Assembly: GCA_900772675.1 (NCBI GenBank)
Contig: CAAGRM010000003.1
Coordinates: forward strand, 1 to 7,517
DNA: 7,517 nucleotides
Source of the DNA: Lachnospiraceae bacterium
GTDB lineage: Bacteria > Bacillota > Clostridia > Lachnospirales > Lachnospiraceae
Direction: 5' to 3'
The notes under the pieces are model-generated. The model had not been told where the DNA came from. It made no database searches and was given only the letters and a program-made list of their open reading frames with translations. Shown here one piece after another: positions 1 through 6,954 of this stretch. Made by a program: the position numbers and the translations under genes. Position 1 is the stretch's first letter. The number at the start of each line of letters is the position of its first letter.

Positions 1-40
1 AGACAGCGCCTACGGCATTCCGGCTGTAAAGGATAGATAA
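1..40 (+). CDS. Possible C-terminal end of a gene cut by the window edge
   Basis: Reading from base 2, the sequence gives DSAYGIPAVKDR followed by a TAA stop at 38-40. The codons resemble those of the genes further right, and the peptide has a plausible protein-like composition. The other two forward frames also close early (TAA at 24-26, TAG at 34-36), so the choice of frame is weak. No family can be named from 12 residues. The stop is followed by about 100 bases without coding signals, which fits the end of a gene. The terminator at 432-465 could serve this gene, although it is nearly 400 bases away. Confidence 0.25.
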   Translation, partial: DSAYGIPAVKDR

Positions 41-116
41 AGCTCCATAAAAGCTCCATAAGCTTCACCCTTCTGATAAACTGCGGAGCAGTTATTCGGT
101 TATGAGCAAGTAGCGA

Positions 117-137
117 AGCGGATTGCGAATATCCGCT
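117..137. repeat. Short hairpin next to the palindromic element
   Basis: The arms AGCGGAT (117-123) and ATCCGCT (131-137) are perfect inverted repeats around a 7-base loop. They end three bases before the left end of the palindromic element at 141. The hairpin may be part of a larger composite repeat or the structured site next to which the element inserted. The sequence alone does not decide between these. Confidence 0.4.
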
Positions 138-140
138 TGA

Positions 141-306
141 CTAGAGCATGTCTGAAAAATCATTTCCGCAAGCTGCAAGCCCCACTTTATGGTATATTTT
201 GCCCTCATTCGGTTGCCGTAGCCCGCTACGCCGCCCTCATTCGGACAAAATCTCCCACAAACTGGGACTCGCAGCTTGCGAAAAGCCTTTTTCAGACACG
301 CTCTAG
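141..306. mobile_element. MITE-like near-palindromic element with CTAGAGC termini
   Basis: The first 82 bases (141-222) and the reverse complement of the last 82 (225-306) match at about 63 positions, so the whole element can fold into one long hairpin with a CC loop at 223-224. Both ends carry the same terminal motif, CTAGAGC at the left and GCTCTAG at the right. The terminal 36 bases are well conserved, with about five mismatches. It encodes no transposase. The outermost CTAG is itself palindromic, so it could be the tip of the inverted repeat or a target duplication (CTAG, or TA as in IS630/mariner-type insertion). The small frames running through it on both strands follow from the palindrome and are not credible genes. 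The MITE label is inference; a structural intergenic repeat of the REP type is the main alternative. Confidence 0.6.
201..244. repeat. 12-bp direct repeat facing itself across the hairpin apex
   Basis: The 12-mer GCCCTCATTCGG occurs at 201-212 and again, in the same orientation, at 233-244. These two places are exactly opposite each other in the hairpin formed by 141-306. Because the copies are direct rather than inverted, they pair poorly and produce a mismatched bubble near the tip. The innermost CGTAGC/GCTACG stem (217-222 with 225-230) pairs perfectly again. Confidence 0.7.
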
Positions 307-431
307 CAAACCCCGAAAATAACGCAAAAAAGGCAGTGCTGAATTTTTTTATCCTCTTCCGGCAGGAAGACACGCTTTACGGCAGGAGATGAATTTGGTT
401 TCTGAGATTGCTATAAACATTTCCAATATGC

Positions 432-465
432 GGAGTTCCCGGTAAAACGGGGGCTCCTTTTTCTT
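432..465 (+). terminator. Rho-independent terminator
   Basis: The arms 432-441 and 448-457 form a 10-bp stem, including two G-T pairs, around the 6-base loop GTAAAA. It is followed directly by TTTTT and CTT (458-465). This is a good intrinsic terminator for plus-strand transcription arriving from the left, where no complete gene is visible. It isolates the transporter promoter at 568-596 from upstream read-through. Confidence 0.75.
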
Positions 466-567
466 ATGCCAAACCCATGCATTCAACAGGGAGAATCCCC
501 CTTTTTCTTTTGTGAATATTGACAGAAAATGCCGTTAAATTTCTCACATCGGATCCGGGTATTTCTG

Positions 568-596
568 TTGACATTTGAACATGAAATTGCCATTAT
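568..596 (+). promoter_or_regulatory. Promoter of the MFS transporter gene
   Basis: A perfect -35 box TTGACA (568-573) is separated by 17 bases from CATTAT (591-596), which matches the TATAAT consensus at four of six positions. Transcription would start near 603, about 70 bases before the preferred ATG of the transporter. The site lies downstream of the terminator at 432-465, which supports its use as an independent promoter. No operator-like inverted repeat is obvious around it. Confidence 0.55.
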
Positions 597-670
597 GAGA
601 GCAGAATCTTTACGTATCCGGCGGGGGCAGGAACGTGAAGACAACAGAAGAAGGTATGGGGGATGAAGCA

Positions 671-2002
671 ATGAAAAAGAGTCTGTTTTACCGGGTAAAA
701 AAGATGCCGCCATCTGCGCAGATCATGCTGCTGTTTGCCATCGAGGGTGTATTTCTGCAATATATCACATCGATCAACGGTTTCGGTCTGAATCTGTATG
801 CGACAAACATGGGTGCAACCGACAGTCAGATCGGCATGATCCAGATGGTGCCGAACATTGTAGCGTGTACAGCACTGCTGCCGCTTGGAATTCTGGCGGA
901 TCGTCTGAAGTCGACAAAGACGATACCGCTGCTTACGCTTCTTGCGATGTGTGCCGGTTATGCATTTCTTGGAAGTGTACCGGTACTTGGCGAGAGACGT
1001 ATGGATCTGTTTTTTGTATCGCTGGCATTTACTGCGGGTGCACTTGCCATCTACAATGCGCAGTGGCAGGCGATGTTCGGTGCTGCGGTTTCACTGCGGC
1101 AGCGAAATGATGTCTATGCCTTTCGGAATCAGTTCATGTTTGTGATTGGCATTTTTGCACCGGTGATCTGCGGGATTCTGATGGGAAGATGCCACACGGC
1201 CGATGGAAAGCTTCTGGTACTCCGAAGCTTCTTTTATCTGTGTGCTGTCTGCGTTCTGTTGCAGGCCGCTGCAATCAAAAAAATTCCGGTGAAACAGCAG
1301 GAGGAGGGCAAAGCTCCGGCAGAAGCGGGAAATGCATCCTCACGTTTTTCTGTTTCTGACCTGCTGGAGGCGATCACAAGTGTGGGAAAAAATAAAGCAC
1401 TGCGCTGGTTCTTCGTGCCGGTGGTCTTTTTCTATATCACCTGGCAGCTTGACTGGAGCATGTGGTATTTAGGACAGGTCAAATACTGTAAAATGTCGGA
1501 GATGACACTTTCCATCTGCAACGGTGTTTTCAATATTGGTCAGCTTGCGGCAGTTGGAATGATCGCGAAGGTTGTCCGGAAAAAATCGCCGGATTTTGCA
1601 CTGATTTTCGCTGGGATCGGTCTTTGCTTCTGTCCGGTTATTATGATTCTGGTTCCACATTTACCGCTGGCGTACCGCGGGGTTACTTTTATTGTTCTGA
1701 TGACGGTTCTGAATGCTCCGCAGTGTGCCGTCGCACTTTGTACGATACAGATTCTCTTAAATGCCGCGCCGGAAAAGAACCGTTCGCTTTTGATCAGCCT
1801 CTTTACGATGATTACAACGCTGACCAACAGTGTTCTGCCGCTGCTCGGTGTCCGGTTGTATACGGCACTTGGGGCAGATCTTACGGCACTGTACCGGTTC
1901 AATCTGATAGATCTTGGGGTTCGCATTTTATCCACACTCGGGCTGGTATGGCGTTATCAGAAGGCGAAAAAAGATGGCTTTCTGACAAAGATTTCGGATT
2001 GA
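671..2002 (+). CDS. Major facilitator superfamily transporter, substrate unknown
   Basis: This is an integral membrane transporter of the major facilitator superfamily (443 aa from the chosen start). I count about 12 hydrophobic segments, in two halves of six. A hydrophilic loop at about residues 203-242 separates them. The loop between segments 2 and 3 reads GILADRLKSTK (about 73-83), which matches the family motif A (G-x-L-A-D-R-x-x-x-x-K). The C-terminus is short, basic and probably cytoplasmic. I prefer ATG 671 because a GGGGGA ribosome binding site lies at 658-663. A GTG at 635 would add 12 hydrophilic residues (MKTTEEGMGDEA) and has only a weak CAGGA before it; ATG 656 is also in frame. 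The gene appears monocistronic, with its own promoter before it and a fresh promoter after it. No neighbour hints at the substrate. A sugar, drug or peptide-type exporter or importer are all possible. Confidence 0.85.
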   Translation: MKKSLFYRVKKMPPSAQIMLLFAIEGVFLQYITSINGFGLNLYATNMGATDSQIGMIQMVPNIVACTALLPLGILADRLKSTKTIPLLTLLAMCAGYAFLGSVPVLGERRMDLFFVSLAFTAGALAIYNAQWQAMFGAAVSLRQRNDVYAFRNQFMFVIGIFAPVICGILMGRCHTADGKLLVLRSFFYLCAVCVLLQAAAIKKIPVKQQEEGKAPAEAGNASSRFSVSDLLEAITSVGKNKALRWFFVPVVFFYITWQLDWSMWYLGQVKYCKMSEMTLSICNGVFNIGQLAAVGMIAKVVRKKSPDFALIFAGIGLCFCPVIMILVPHLPLAYRGVTFIVLMTVLNAPQCAVALCTIQILLNAAPEKNRSLLISLFTMITTLTNSVLPLLGVRLYTALGADLTALYRFNLIDLGVRILSTLGLVWRYQKAKKDGFLTKISD

Positions 2003-2029
2003 GACGGGCCGTAAAAGCCGAAAATAACA

Positions 2030-2058
2030 TTTACAACAGGAACGATATCGTGTATGAT
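2030..2058 (+). promoter_or_regulatory. Promoter of the prmA-rsmE-desulfurase-thyX-thiI cluster
   Basis: The -35 box TTTACA (2030-2035) and the -10 box TATGAT (2053-2058) each match consensus at five of six positions, with the ideal 17-base spacing. Transcription would start near 2065, giving a leader of about 50 bases before prmA. I see no terminator between the transporter stop and this site, so read-through from the transporter into the cluster remains possible. Confidence 0.6.
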
Positions 2059-2114
2059 AAATGTGGCTTTCTTTGCACGTATGGAAAAGAGAAGCGCAAA
2101 AAGGAGTTTAAACA

Positions 2115-3071
2115 ATGAAATGGAATAAATTTACATTAAAAACAAGATCGGAAGTGGAAGACATTGTGATCTCTACTTTGGCCGATGTGGGAATCGAAGG
2201 CGTGGAAATTCAGGACAAACAGCCTTTGACCGAGAGCGACAAACAGCAGATGTTCGTAGATATCATGCCGGATATTCCGGATGACGACGGCATTGCCTAT
2301 CTGAATTTTTACCTTGATGTAGACGAGGACAAGGAGAAGGTTCTTGCAGATGTCCGCGAAGCACTTGCAGAAATGCAGGAATTTCTGGATCTTGGCGAGT
2401 GCTCCATCACGGAATCGGAGACAGAGGACAAGGACTGGATCAACAACTGGAAACAGTATTTCAAACAGTTCTATGTGGACGACATTCTGATCATCCCGTC
2501 CTGGGAGGAAGTAAAGCCGGAAGATCAGGATAAAATGATCATCCATATCGATCCGGGCACAGCCTTTGGAACGGGTATGCATGAGACAACACAGCTTTGC
2601 ATTCGTCAGTTAAAGAAATACGTGACAAAAGACACCGAGCTGCTTGATGTCGGAACCGGAAGCGGTATTCTTTCGATTATTGCACTGAAGCTTGGTGCAC
2701 GTCATGCGGTCGGAACAGATCTCGATCCGTGTGCGGTTCCTGCAGTTGAGGAAAACAAAGAAGTCAATGGAATTCCGGTAGAAGCTTTTGATATGATGAT
2801 CGGAAATATCATTGATGACAAAGAAGTACAGGACAAAGTCGGATACGAAAAATACGATATCGTTACCGCAAATATTCTTGCAGATGTTCTCGTTCCGTTG
2901 ACACCGGTAATCGTACACCAGATGAAGCCGGGCGCTGTTTATATTACATCCGGTATTCTCGATGTGAAAGAGGAAGTTGTTAAAGAGGCAGTCGTTGCAG
3001 CGGGACTTGAAGTAGTTGAAGTTACACATCAGGGTGAATGGGTTTCTGTTACAGCAAGAAAACCGATGTAA
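2115..3071 (+). CDS. prmA: Ribosomal protein L11 methyltransferase
   Basis: PrmA uses S-adenosylmethionine in the cytoplasm to methylate amino groups of ribosomal protein L11. At 318 aa the length is normal for Gram-positive members. The N-terminal part (about 1-110) is the acidic substrate-recognition domain. The catalytic Rossmann domain follows: DPGTAFGTGMHETT at 146-159 is a PrmA hallmark, DVGTGSG at 178-184 is the SAM-binding glycine loop, TDLDP at 201-205 carries the ribose-binding acid, and NILADVL at 253-259 is the substrate-site motif IV. The ATG at 2115 has AAGGAG at 2101-2106 with 8-base spacing. It is the first gene of the cluster, 42 bases before rsmE, a pairing common in Firmicutes. 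A 316-aa frame on the opposite strand overlapping its 3' half is an artefact. Confidence 0.96.
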   Translation: MKWNKFTLKTRSEVEDIVISTLADVGIEGVEIQDKQPLTESDKQQMFVDIMPDIPDDDGIAYLNFYLDVDEDKEKVLADVREALAEMQEFLDLGECSITESETEDKDWINNWKQYFKQFYVDDILIIPSWEEVKPEDQDKMIIHIDPGTAFGTGMHETTQLCIRQLKKYVTKDTELLDVGTGSGILSIIALKLGARHAVGTDLDPCAVPAVEENKEVNGIPVEAFDMMIGNIIDDKEVQDKVGYEKYDIVTANILADVLVPLTPVIVHQMKPGAVYITSGILDVKEEVVKEAVVAAGLEVVEVTHQGEWVSVTARKPM

Positions 3072-3113
3072 ATTAAGAAAAGCGAAACACCAGAAGAGGA
3101 AGAGAACAGATTC

Positions 3114-3866
3114 ATGTACCGTTTTTTTGTAGAAGAAAGTCAGATTTACAACGGCACTGTCCACATCACAGGCAGTGACGTCAATCATATCAAAAACGTG
3201 CTCCGCATGCGGACGGGTGAAAAAATCCTGGTCAGTACCGGAGGCGAAAAGGAATATCATTGTGCCGTTTCGGACTTCCCGGAAGGAGAGGTTCTTGCCA
3301 CAGTAGAAGAAGTCACAGAAGCAGACAGAGAGCTTCCGTCCGGAATCGTGCTGTTTCAGGGACTGCCAAAAGGTGATAAAATGGAACTGATCATCCAAAA
3401 AGCAGTGGAACTTGGTGCGACGGAAATTGTTCCGGTGGAGATGAAACGCTGCGTTGTGAAGCTGGACCGGAAAAAGGCGGAAAAGAAAGCAGAGCGTTGG
3501 CAGACGATCGCACTTGGTGCGGCAAAGCAGTCCAAACGGATGCAGATTCCGACGGTACACACGCCTGTTACATTTCAGCAGGCGCTTGCGATGATGGCAG
3601 AATCAGACGTTCGCCTGATGCCGTATGAGAACGCAGAAGGAATGGAAGGAACGAGAAGAATTCTGGAATCCATTAAACCGGGTGAATCCATTGCGGTCCT
3701 GATTGGACCGGAGGGCGGCATCGACGAAGCGGAAGTGGAAATGGCCATGAAGGCAAAGGTAGAGCCGATTACGCTCGGAAAGCGCATTCTGCGCACAGAA
3801 ACGGCCGGAATGACCGTACTTTCCATTCTGGTGTATCTTTTAGAAGGAAGGGAACGAACAAGATAA
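3114..3866 (+). CDS. rsmE: 16S rRNA (uracil-1498-N3)-methyltransferase
   Basis: RsmE methylates N3 of U1498 in 16S rRNA of the 30S subunit, using S-adenosylmethionine. The protein is 250 aa, typical for the family. An N-terminal PUA-like RNA-binding domain (about 1-72) begins MYRFFVEE and includes HIKNVLRMRTGE. A SPOUT-fold, trefoil-knot methyltransferase domain follows. Its motifs are PKGDKMELIIQKAVELGATEIVPV (85-108), WQTIALGAAKQSKR (129-142), IGPEGG (197-202) and LGKRILRTETA (221-231); the last two build the knotted SAM site. The ribosome binding site is a GAGGAAGAG stretch about 13 bases before ATG 3114, somewhat long spacing. Its TAA stop overlaps the ATG of the next gene by one base, so the two are probably translationally coupled. 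Confidence 0.96.
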   Translation: MYRFFVEESQIYNGTVHITGSDVNHIKNVLRMRTGEKILVSTGGEKEYHCAVSDFPEGEVLATVEEVTEADRELPSGIVLFQGLPKGDKMELIIQKAVELGATEIVPVEMKRCVVKLDRKKAEKKAERWQTIALGAAKQSKRMQIPTVHTPVTFQQALAMMAESDVRLMPYENAEGMEGTRRILESIKPGESIAVLIGPEGGIDEAEVEMAMKAKVEPITLGKRILRTETAGMTVLSILVYLLEGRERTR

Positions 3867-5020
3867 TGGAAGCATATCTGGACAATTCCGCAACCACCTG
3901 CGTTTATCAGGAAACCGCAGATCTCGTCTGTGATCTGATGGTAAATCATTATGGAAATCCGTCTGCGATGCATCAAAAAGGGGTAGAAGCAGAACAATAT
4001 ATCAGAACCGCCCAGGAAACGCTGGCGAAGATTTTGAAAGTGAAAGAAAAAGAAATTTTCTTTACCTCCGGTGGCACGGAGTCTGACAACTGGGCGCTTG
4101 TCGGAACGGCAATGGCAAACAGGAGAACGGGAAACCACATAATCACAAGCGCCATCGAGCATCCGGCCGTGTCTGCACCGTTGGCGTTTCTGGAGGAGCA
4201 GGGCTTTCGCATCACGCGTCTTCCGGTAAACAAGGAAGGTCTTGTCGATGTGAACGAGCTGGAAGAAGCGATTACGCCGGAGACGATTCTTGTTTCAATT
4301 ATGTATGTGAACAACGAGATCGGTGCTGTTGAGCCGATTGAGGAGATCGGACGCAGGATCAAGGCGAAAAATCCGAAAACGTATTTTCATGTCGATGCCA
4401 TTCAGGCATTTGGCAAATACCGGATTTATCCGAAACGGATGGGCATCGATATGCTTTCCGTGAGCGGTCACAAGATTCACGGACCAAAGGGAAGCGGTTT
4501 TTTGTATATTGATGAAAAGGTTAAAATTCGTCCGTTGATCCTTGGCGGCGGCCAGCAGAACGGTATGCGTTCCGGAACTGACAATGTGCCGGGCATTGCC
4601 GGTCTTGCAAAATCCGCTGAGATCGTCTACAGGCATTTTGATGAGCAGACCGCGCAGATGCGTGCCTGCAAACACCGTCTGATCGAAGGCCTGCGAGAAC
4701 TGGATGACGTGGTCATCCATGGCATGCCGGAAGAAGCGGGTGCACCGCAGATCGTCAATGCATCGTTCTTAAACGTGCGGAGTGAAGTGCTGCTGCACAC
4801 ACTGGAGGACCGCCAGATCTATATCTCTGCCGGAAGTGCCTGCTCATCGCACAAGAGAGCCGGAAGCCCGACACTGACCGCTATCGGTGCATCAAAGGCT
4901 GAGATGGAGTCTGCCGTGCGGTTCAGTTTCAGCGAATTTACGACACTGGAACAGATTGATTATACTCTGGATACGCTGCGCGAGGTTCTGCCGATGCTGC
5001 GCAGATTTACGAGAAAGTAA
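3866..5020 (+). CDS. Cysteine desulfurase, NifS/IscS class
   Basis: This PLP enzyme turns cysteine into alanine and carries the sulfur as a persulfide for transfer to an acceptor. In 384 aa it shows the class-V aminotransferase features in order: YLDNSATT (4-11), TSGGTESDN (67-75) in the cofactor pocket, EHPAV with the PLP-stacking histidine at 99, DAIQ (177-180), SGHKIHGPKG with the Schiff-base lysine at 203, and RSGTDNVPGI (235-244). The catalytic cysteine is at 326 in GSACSS, in a short loop as in group I (IscS/NifS) enzymes. ATG 3866 shares a base with the rsmE stop, and GGAAGGGA lies a few bases before it. There is no iscU-like scaffold gene beside it. Its position near thiI suggests it supplies sulfur for tRNA 4-thiouridine and thiamine, like the NifZ-ThiI pair of Bacillus subtilis. 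A general Fe-S role cannot be excluded. Confidence 0.94.
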   Translation: MEAYLDNSATTCVYQETADLVCDLMVNHYGNPSAMHQKGVEAEQYIRTAQETLAKILKVKEKEIFFTSGGTESDNWALVGTAMANRRTGNHIITSAIEHPAVSAPLAFLEEQGFRITRLPVNKEGLVDVNELEEAITPETILVSIMYVNNEIGAVEPIEEIGRRIKAKNPKTYFHVDAIQAFGKYRIYPKRMGIDMLSVSGHKIHGPKGSGFLYIDEKVKIRPLILGGGQQNGMRSGTDNVPGIAGLAKSAEIVYRHFDEQTAQMRACKHRLIEGLRELDDVVIHGMPEEAGAPQIVNASFLNVRSEVLLHTLEDRQIYISAGSACSSHKRAGSPTLTAIGASKAEMESAVRFSFSEFTTLEQIDYTLDTLREVLPMLRRFTRK

Positions 5021-5089
5021 GAGGATTGCAGGCCTACCAAGGAAAGAGCAGTCTGATATTCAGAACATAAGAACAGAAAGAGGGAAAAT

Positions 5090-5746
5090 ATGATTACAAT
5101 ACAGCCGGAAATTGAGATTCTGAGCACAGAATCCTACGAGGATATGCTGCGTCGGATCGAAAAAATCGGAAGAGTCTGCTACAAAAGTGAAGAGCGGATT
5201 GGTGAGGGAACAGCAGAAAAATTCATCGCCGGTATCATCAAACGCGGCCATGAATCCGTCATTGAGCATGGATCTATTACCGTAAAAGTAACGTGCGACC
5301 GTGGCGTGACACATGAAATCGTTCGTCACCGTATCGCGAGCTACAGCCAGGAGAGTACCCGTTACTGCAACTATTCAAAGGATAAATTCGGAAATCAGAT
5401 TACCTGTATCGATCTGGCAACCGGCTTTTCCTACGACCTGAACAATGAAAACGACCGTAAAAAATATGAAGTATGGCAGAAGGCAATGGAAGCAGCGGAG
5501 CAGTACTATTTCCAGATGCTTGAACTCGGCGCAAAACCGGAGGAGGCAAGAAGCATTCTTCCGAATTCCCTGAAAACCGAGATCGTCATGACCATGAATA
5601 TAAGAGAGTGGCGTCACTTTATCAAACTTCGCAGCGCAAACGCAGCACACCCGCAGATGCGTCAGGTGTCGGACCTGATTCTGGCAAAATTTGCAGAGGA
5701 GTATCCTCTGTTCTTCCGCGATCTGGCTGAGAAAAAAGGAGAATAA
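5090..5746 (+). CDS. thyX: Flavin-dependent thymidylate synthase
   Basis: ThyX makes dTMP from dUMP with methylenetetrahydrofolate as carbon donor and reduced FAD as hydride source, so it yields tetrahydrofolate rather than dihydrofolate as ThyA does. The protein has 218 aa, within the family range. The diagnostic RHRx7S motif is present: RHR at 79-81 and serine at 89 within RHRIASYSQESTRY, which binds FAD and dUMP. HESVIEHGSITV (54-65) and the C-terminal FIKLRSANAAHPQMR (177-191), with its dUMP-binding arginine region, are also typical. AAAGAGGG at 5077-5084 precedes ATG 5090. It lies 69 bases after the desulfurase and 5 bases before thiI, so it is probably cotranscribed with both, although its chemistry does not involve sulfur transfer. 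Confidence 0.96.
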   Translation: MITIQPEIEILSTESYEDMLRRIEKIGRVCYKSEERIGEGTAEKFIAGIIKRGHESVIEHGSITVKVTCDRGVTHEIVRHRIASYSQESTRYCNYSKDKFGNQITCIDLATGFSYDLNNENDRKKYEVWQKAMEAAEQYYFQMLELGAKPEEARSILPNSLKTEIVMTMNIREWRHFIKLRSANAAHPQMRQVSDLILAKFAEEYPLFFRDLAEKKGE

Positions 5747-5751
5747 AAAAG

Positions 5752-6933
5752 ATGATGTACAAAGCATTTCTGGTAAAATACGCAGAGATCGGCATTAAGG
5801 GAAAAAACCGTCATCTGTTTGAAAAAGCACTGTGCGTGCAGATGGAACATGCACTTGCGCCGGTGGACGGAGATTTTCAGGTTACCCGTGAGATGGGAAG
5901 AATTTACGTAAGAACGGAAGGAGACTTTGACTACGAAGGTGCTGTGGAGGCGCTGACCAGAGTCTTCGGTATCGCAGAAATCTGCCCGGTTGTCATTTTA
6001 GAGGATACCGGTTTTGAGGATCTGGCAAAAGCTGTTGTCGCTTACATAAAAGAGCTGTATCCGACAGCGGAGAAAACCTTTAAGGTATGTGCACGTCGTG
6101 CAAACAAAAACTATCCGATGCATACGATGGAGGTCAACTGTGAGCTGGGTGGACGCATTCTGGATGAGTGTCCGAACCTGAAGGTAGACGTTCACGAACC
6201 GGATATCTATCTGAATGTAGAGCTTCGTCAGAAAATTTATCTGTATTGTGAGAGTATTGCAGGTCCCGGCGGCATGCCGGTCGGCACGAACGGACAGGCT
6301 ATGCTGTTGCTTTCCGGTGGTATCGACAGCCCGGTTGCGGGATATATGATCGCAAAACGTGGTGTCAAGATCGATGCTGTCTACTTCCATGCTCCGCCGT
6401 ATACCAGTGAAAGGGCAAAACAGAAGGTTGTGGATCTTGCAAAACTGGTTGCACGTTACAGCGGATCAATTCGTCTGCATGTCGTTAACTTTACAGAGAT
6501 TCAGCTTGCAATCTACGAAAAATGCCCGCACGACGAGCTGACCATTATTATGCGCCGTTATATGATGAAAATCGCAGAAGCCTTTGCCCGTCAGGACAAA
6601 TGTCTGGGACTGATCACCGGAGAGAGCATCGGCCAGGTTGCAAGTCAGACAATGCATTCCCTTGCGGTTACGAATGAAGTGTGTACCATGCCGGTATTCC
6701 GCCCGCTGATCGGATTCGACAAACAGGAGATCGTTGATATTTCCGAAAAGATCGGTACTTATGAGACGTCGGTTCTGCCGTATGAGGACTGCTGCACGAT
6801 TTTCGTTGCAAAGCATCCGGTGACGAAACCGAACCTGAACGTTATCAAATGCTCCGAGCGCCATTTGGATGATGTGATCGATGAGATGATGGAGCGCGCC
6901 GTTTCTACTGCGGAGACGATTGAGGTCTGCTGA
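5752..6933 (+). CDS. thiI: tRNA 4-thiouridine synthetase / thiazole sulfurtransferase ThiI
   Basis: ThiI adenylates U8 of tRNA and replaces its oxygen with sulfur to give 4-thiouridine; many members also pass sulfur to ThiS for thiamine thiazole. The 393-aa protein shows an N-terminal ferredoxin-like region starting with LVKYAEIGIKGKNR (7-20). A THUMP RNA-binding domain follows to about residue 165, then a PP-loop ATPase domain with SGGIDSP at 188-194. LITGESIGQVASQT (287-300) is a strongly conserved ThiI segment. DCC at 346-348, in YEDCCTIF, probably holds the catalytic cysteine. It ends without the rhodanese domain of the 482-aa E. coli enzyme, as in Bacillus. AAGGAG at 5736-5741 lies inside the end of thyX. 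ATG 5752 and ATG 5755 are both possible starts and differ by one residue. Confidence 0.96.
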   Translation: MMYKAFLVKYAEIGIKGKNRHLFEKALCVQMEHALAPVDGDFQVTREMGRIYVRTEGDFDYEGAVEALTRVFGIAEICPVVILEDTGFEDLAKAVVAYIKELYPTAEKTFKVCARRANKNYPMHTMEVNCELGGRILDECPNLKVDVHEPDIYLNVELRQKIYLYCESIAGPGGMPVGTNGQAMLLLSGGIDSPVAGYMIAKRGVKIDAVYFHAPPYTSERAKQKVVDLAKLVARYSGSIRLHVVNFTEIQLAIYEKCPHDELTIIMRRYMMKIAEAFARQDKCLGLITGESIGQVASQTMHSLAVTNEVCTMPVFRPLIGFDKQEIVDISEKIGTYETSVLPYEDCCTIFVAKHPVTKPNLNVIKCSERHLDDVIDEMMERAVSTAETIEVC

Positions 6934-6954
6934 GAAAAACGCGTTTTACAGAAC

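Larger units (their letters stand above)
41..634. other. Gene-free region with a palindromic element, a terminator and a promoter
   Basis: No reading frame here has a credible start, ribosome binding site and protein-like composition. A short tandem-like repeat of AAGCTCCATA occurs near 40-61. A small hairpin lies at 117-137, the MITE-like palindrome at 141-306, a strong terminator at 432-465 and a promoter at 568-596. Between 307 and 431 I see only a perfect 6-bp hairpin with a GGCA loop (355-370), which has no T-tract after it on either strand. I recognised no riboswitch or RNA gene. Confidence 0.6.

Noticed and set aside
92..373. 93-aa minus-strand frame and 61-aa plus-strand frame (137-322) across the palindrome
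   Set aside because: Both run through the inverted-repeat element, so they are mirror images of each other's sequence, and neither has a good ribosome binding site or protein-family features.
307..431. Possible riboswitch leading into the terminator at 432-465
   Set aside because: A terminator without an obvious upstream gene suggested one, but I could not match any known riboswitch core, and the transporter has its own promoter downstream of the terminator.
487..510. Possible second terminator before the transporter
   Set aside because: The GGGA/TCCC stem is only 4 bp with a 3-base loop; although T-rich sequence follows, it is too weak to call beside the good terminator at 432-465.
519..547. 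Second TTGACA box upstream of the transporter
   Set aside because: At 17-base spacing the would-be -10 is TCTCAC, which is not acceptable, so the box at 568 is preferred.
1624..2118. 164-aa plus-strand frame overlapping the transporter end and the prmA start
   Set aside because: It is an out-of-frame shadow of the transporter with no ribosome binding site; its extension through the intergenic region is by chance.
2610..3560. 316-aa open frame on the minus strand
   Set aside because: It is antisense to the 3' half of prmA and the 5' half of rsmE, both of which carry complete family motifs; its translation is rich in Phe, Cys, His and Asn and has no recognisable domain.
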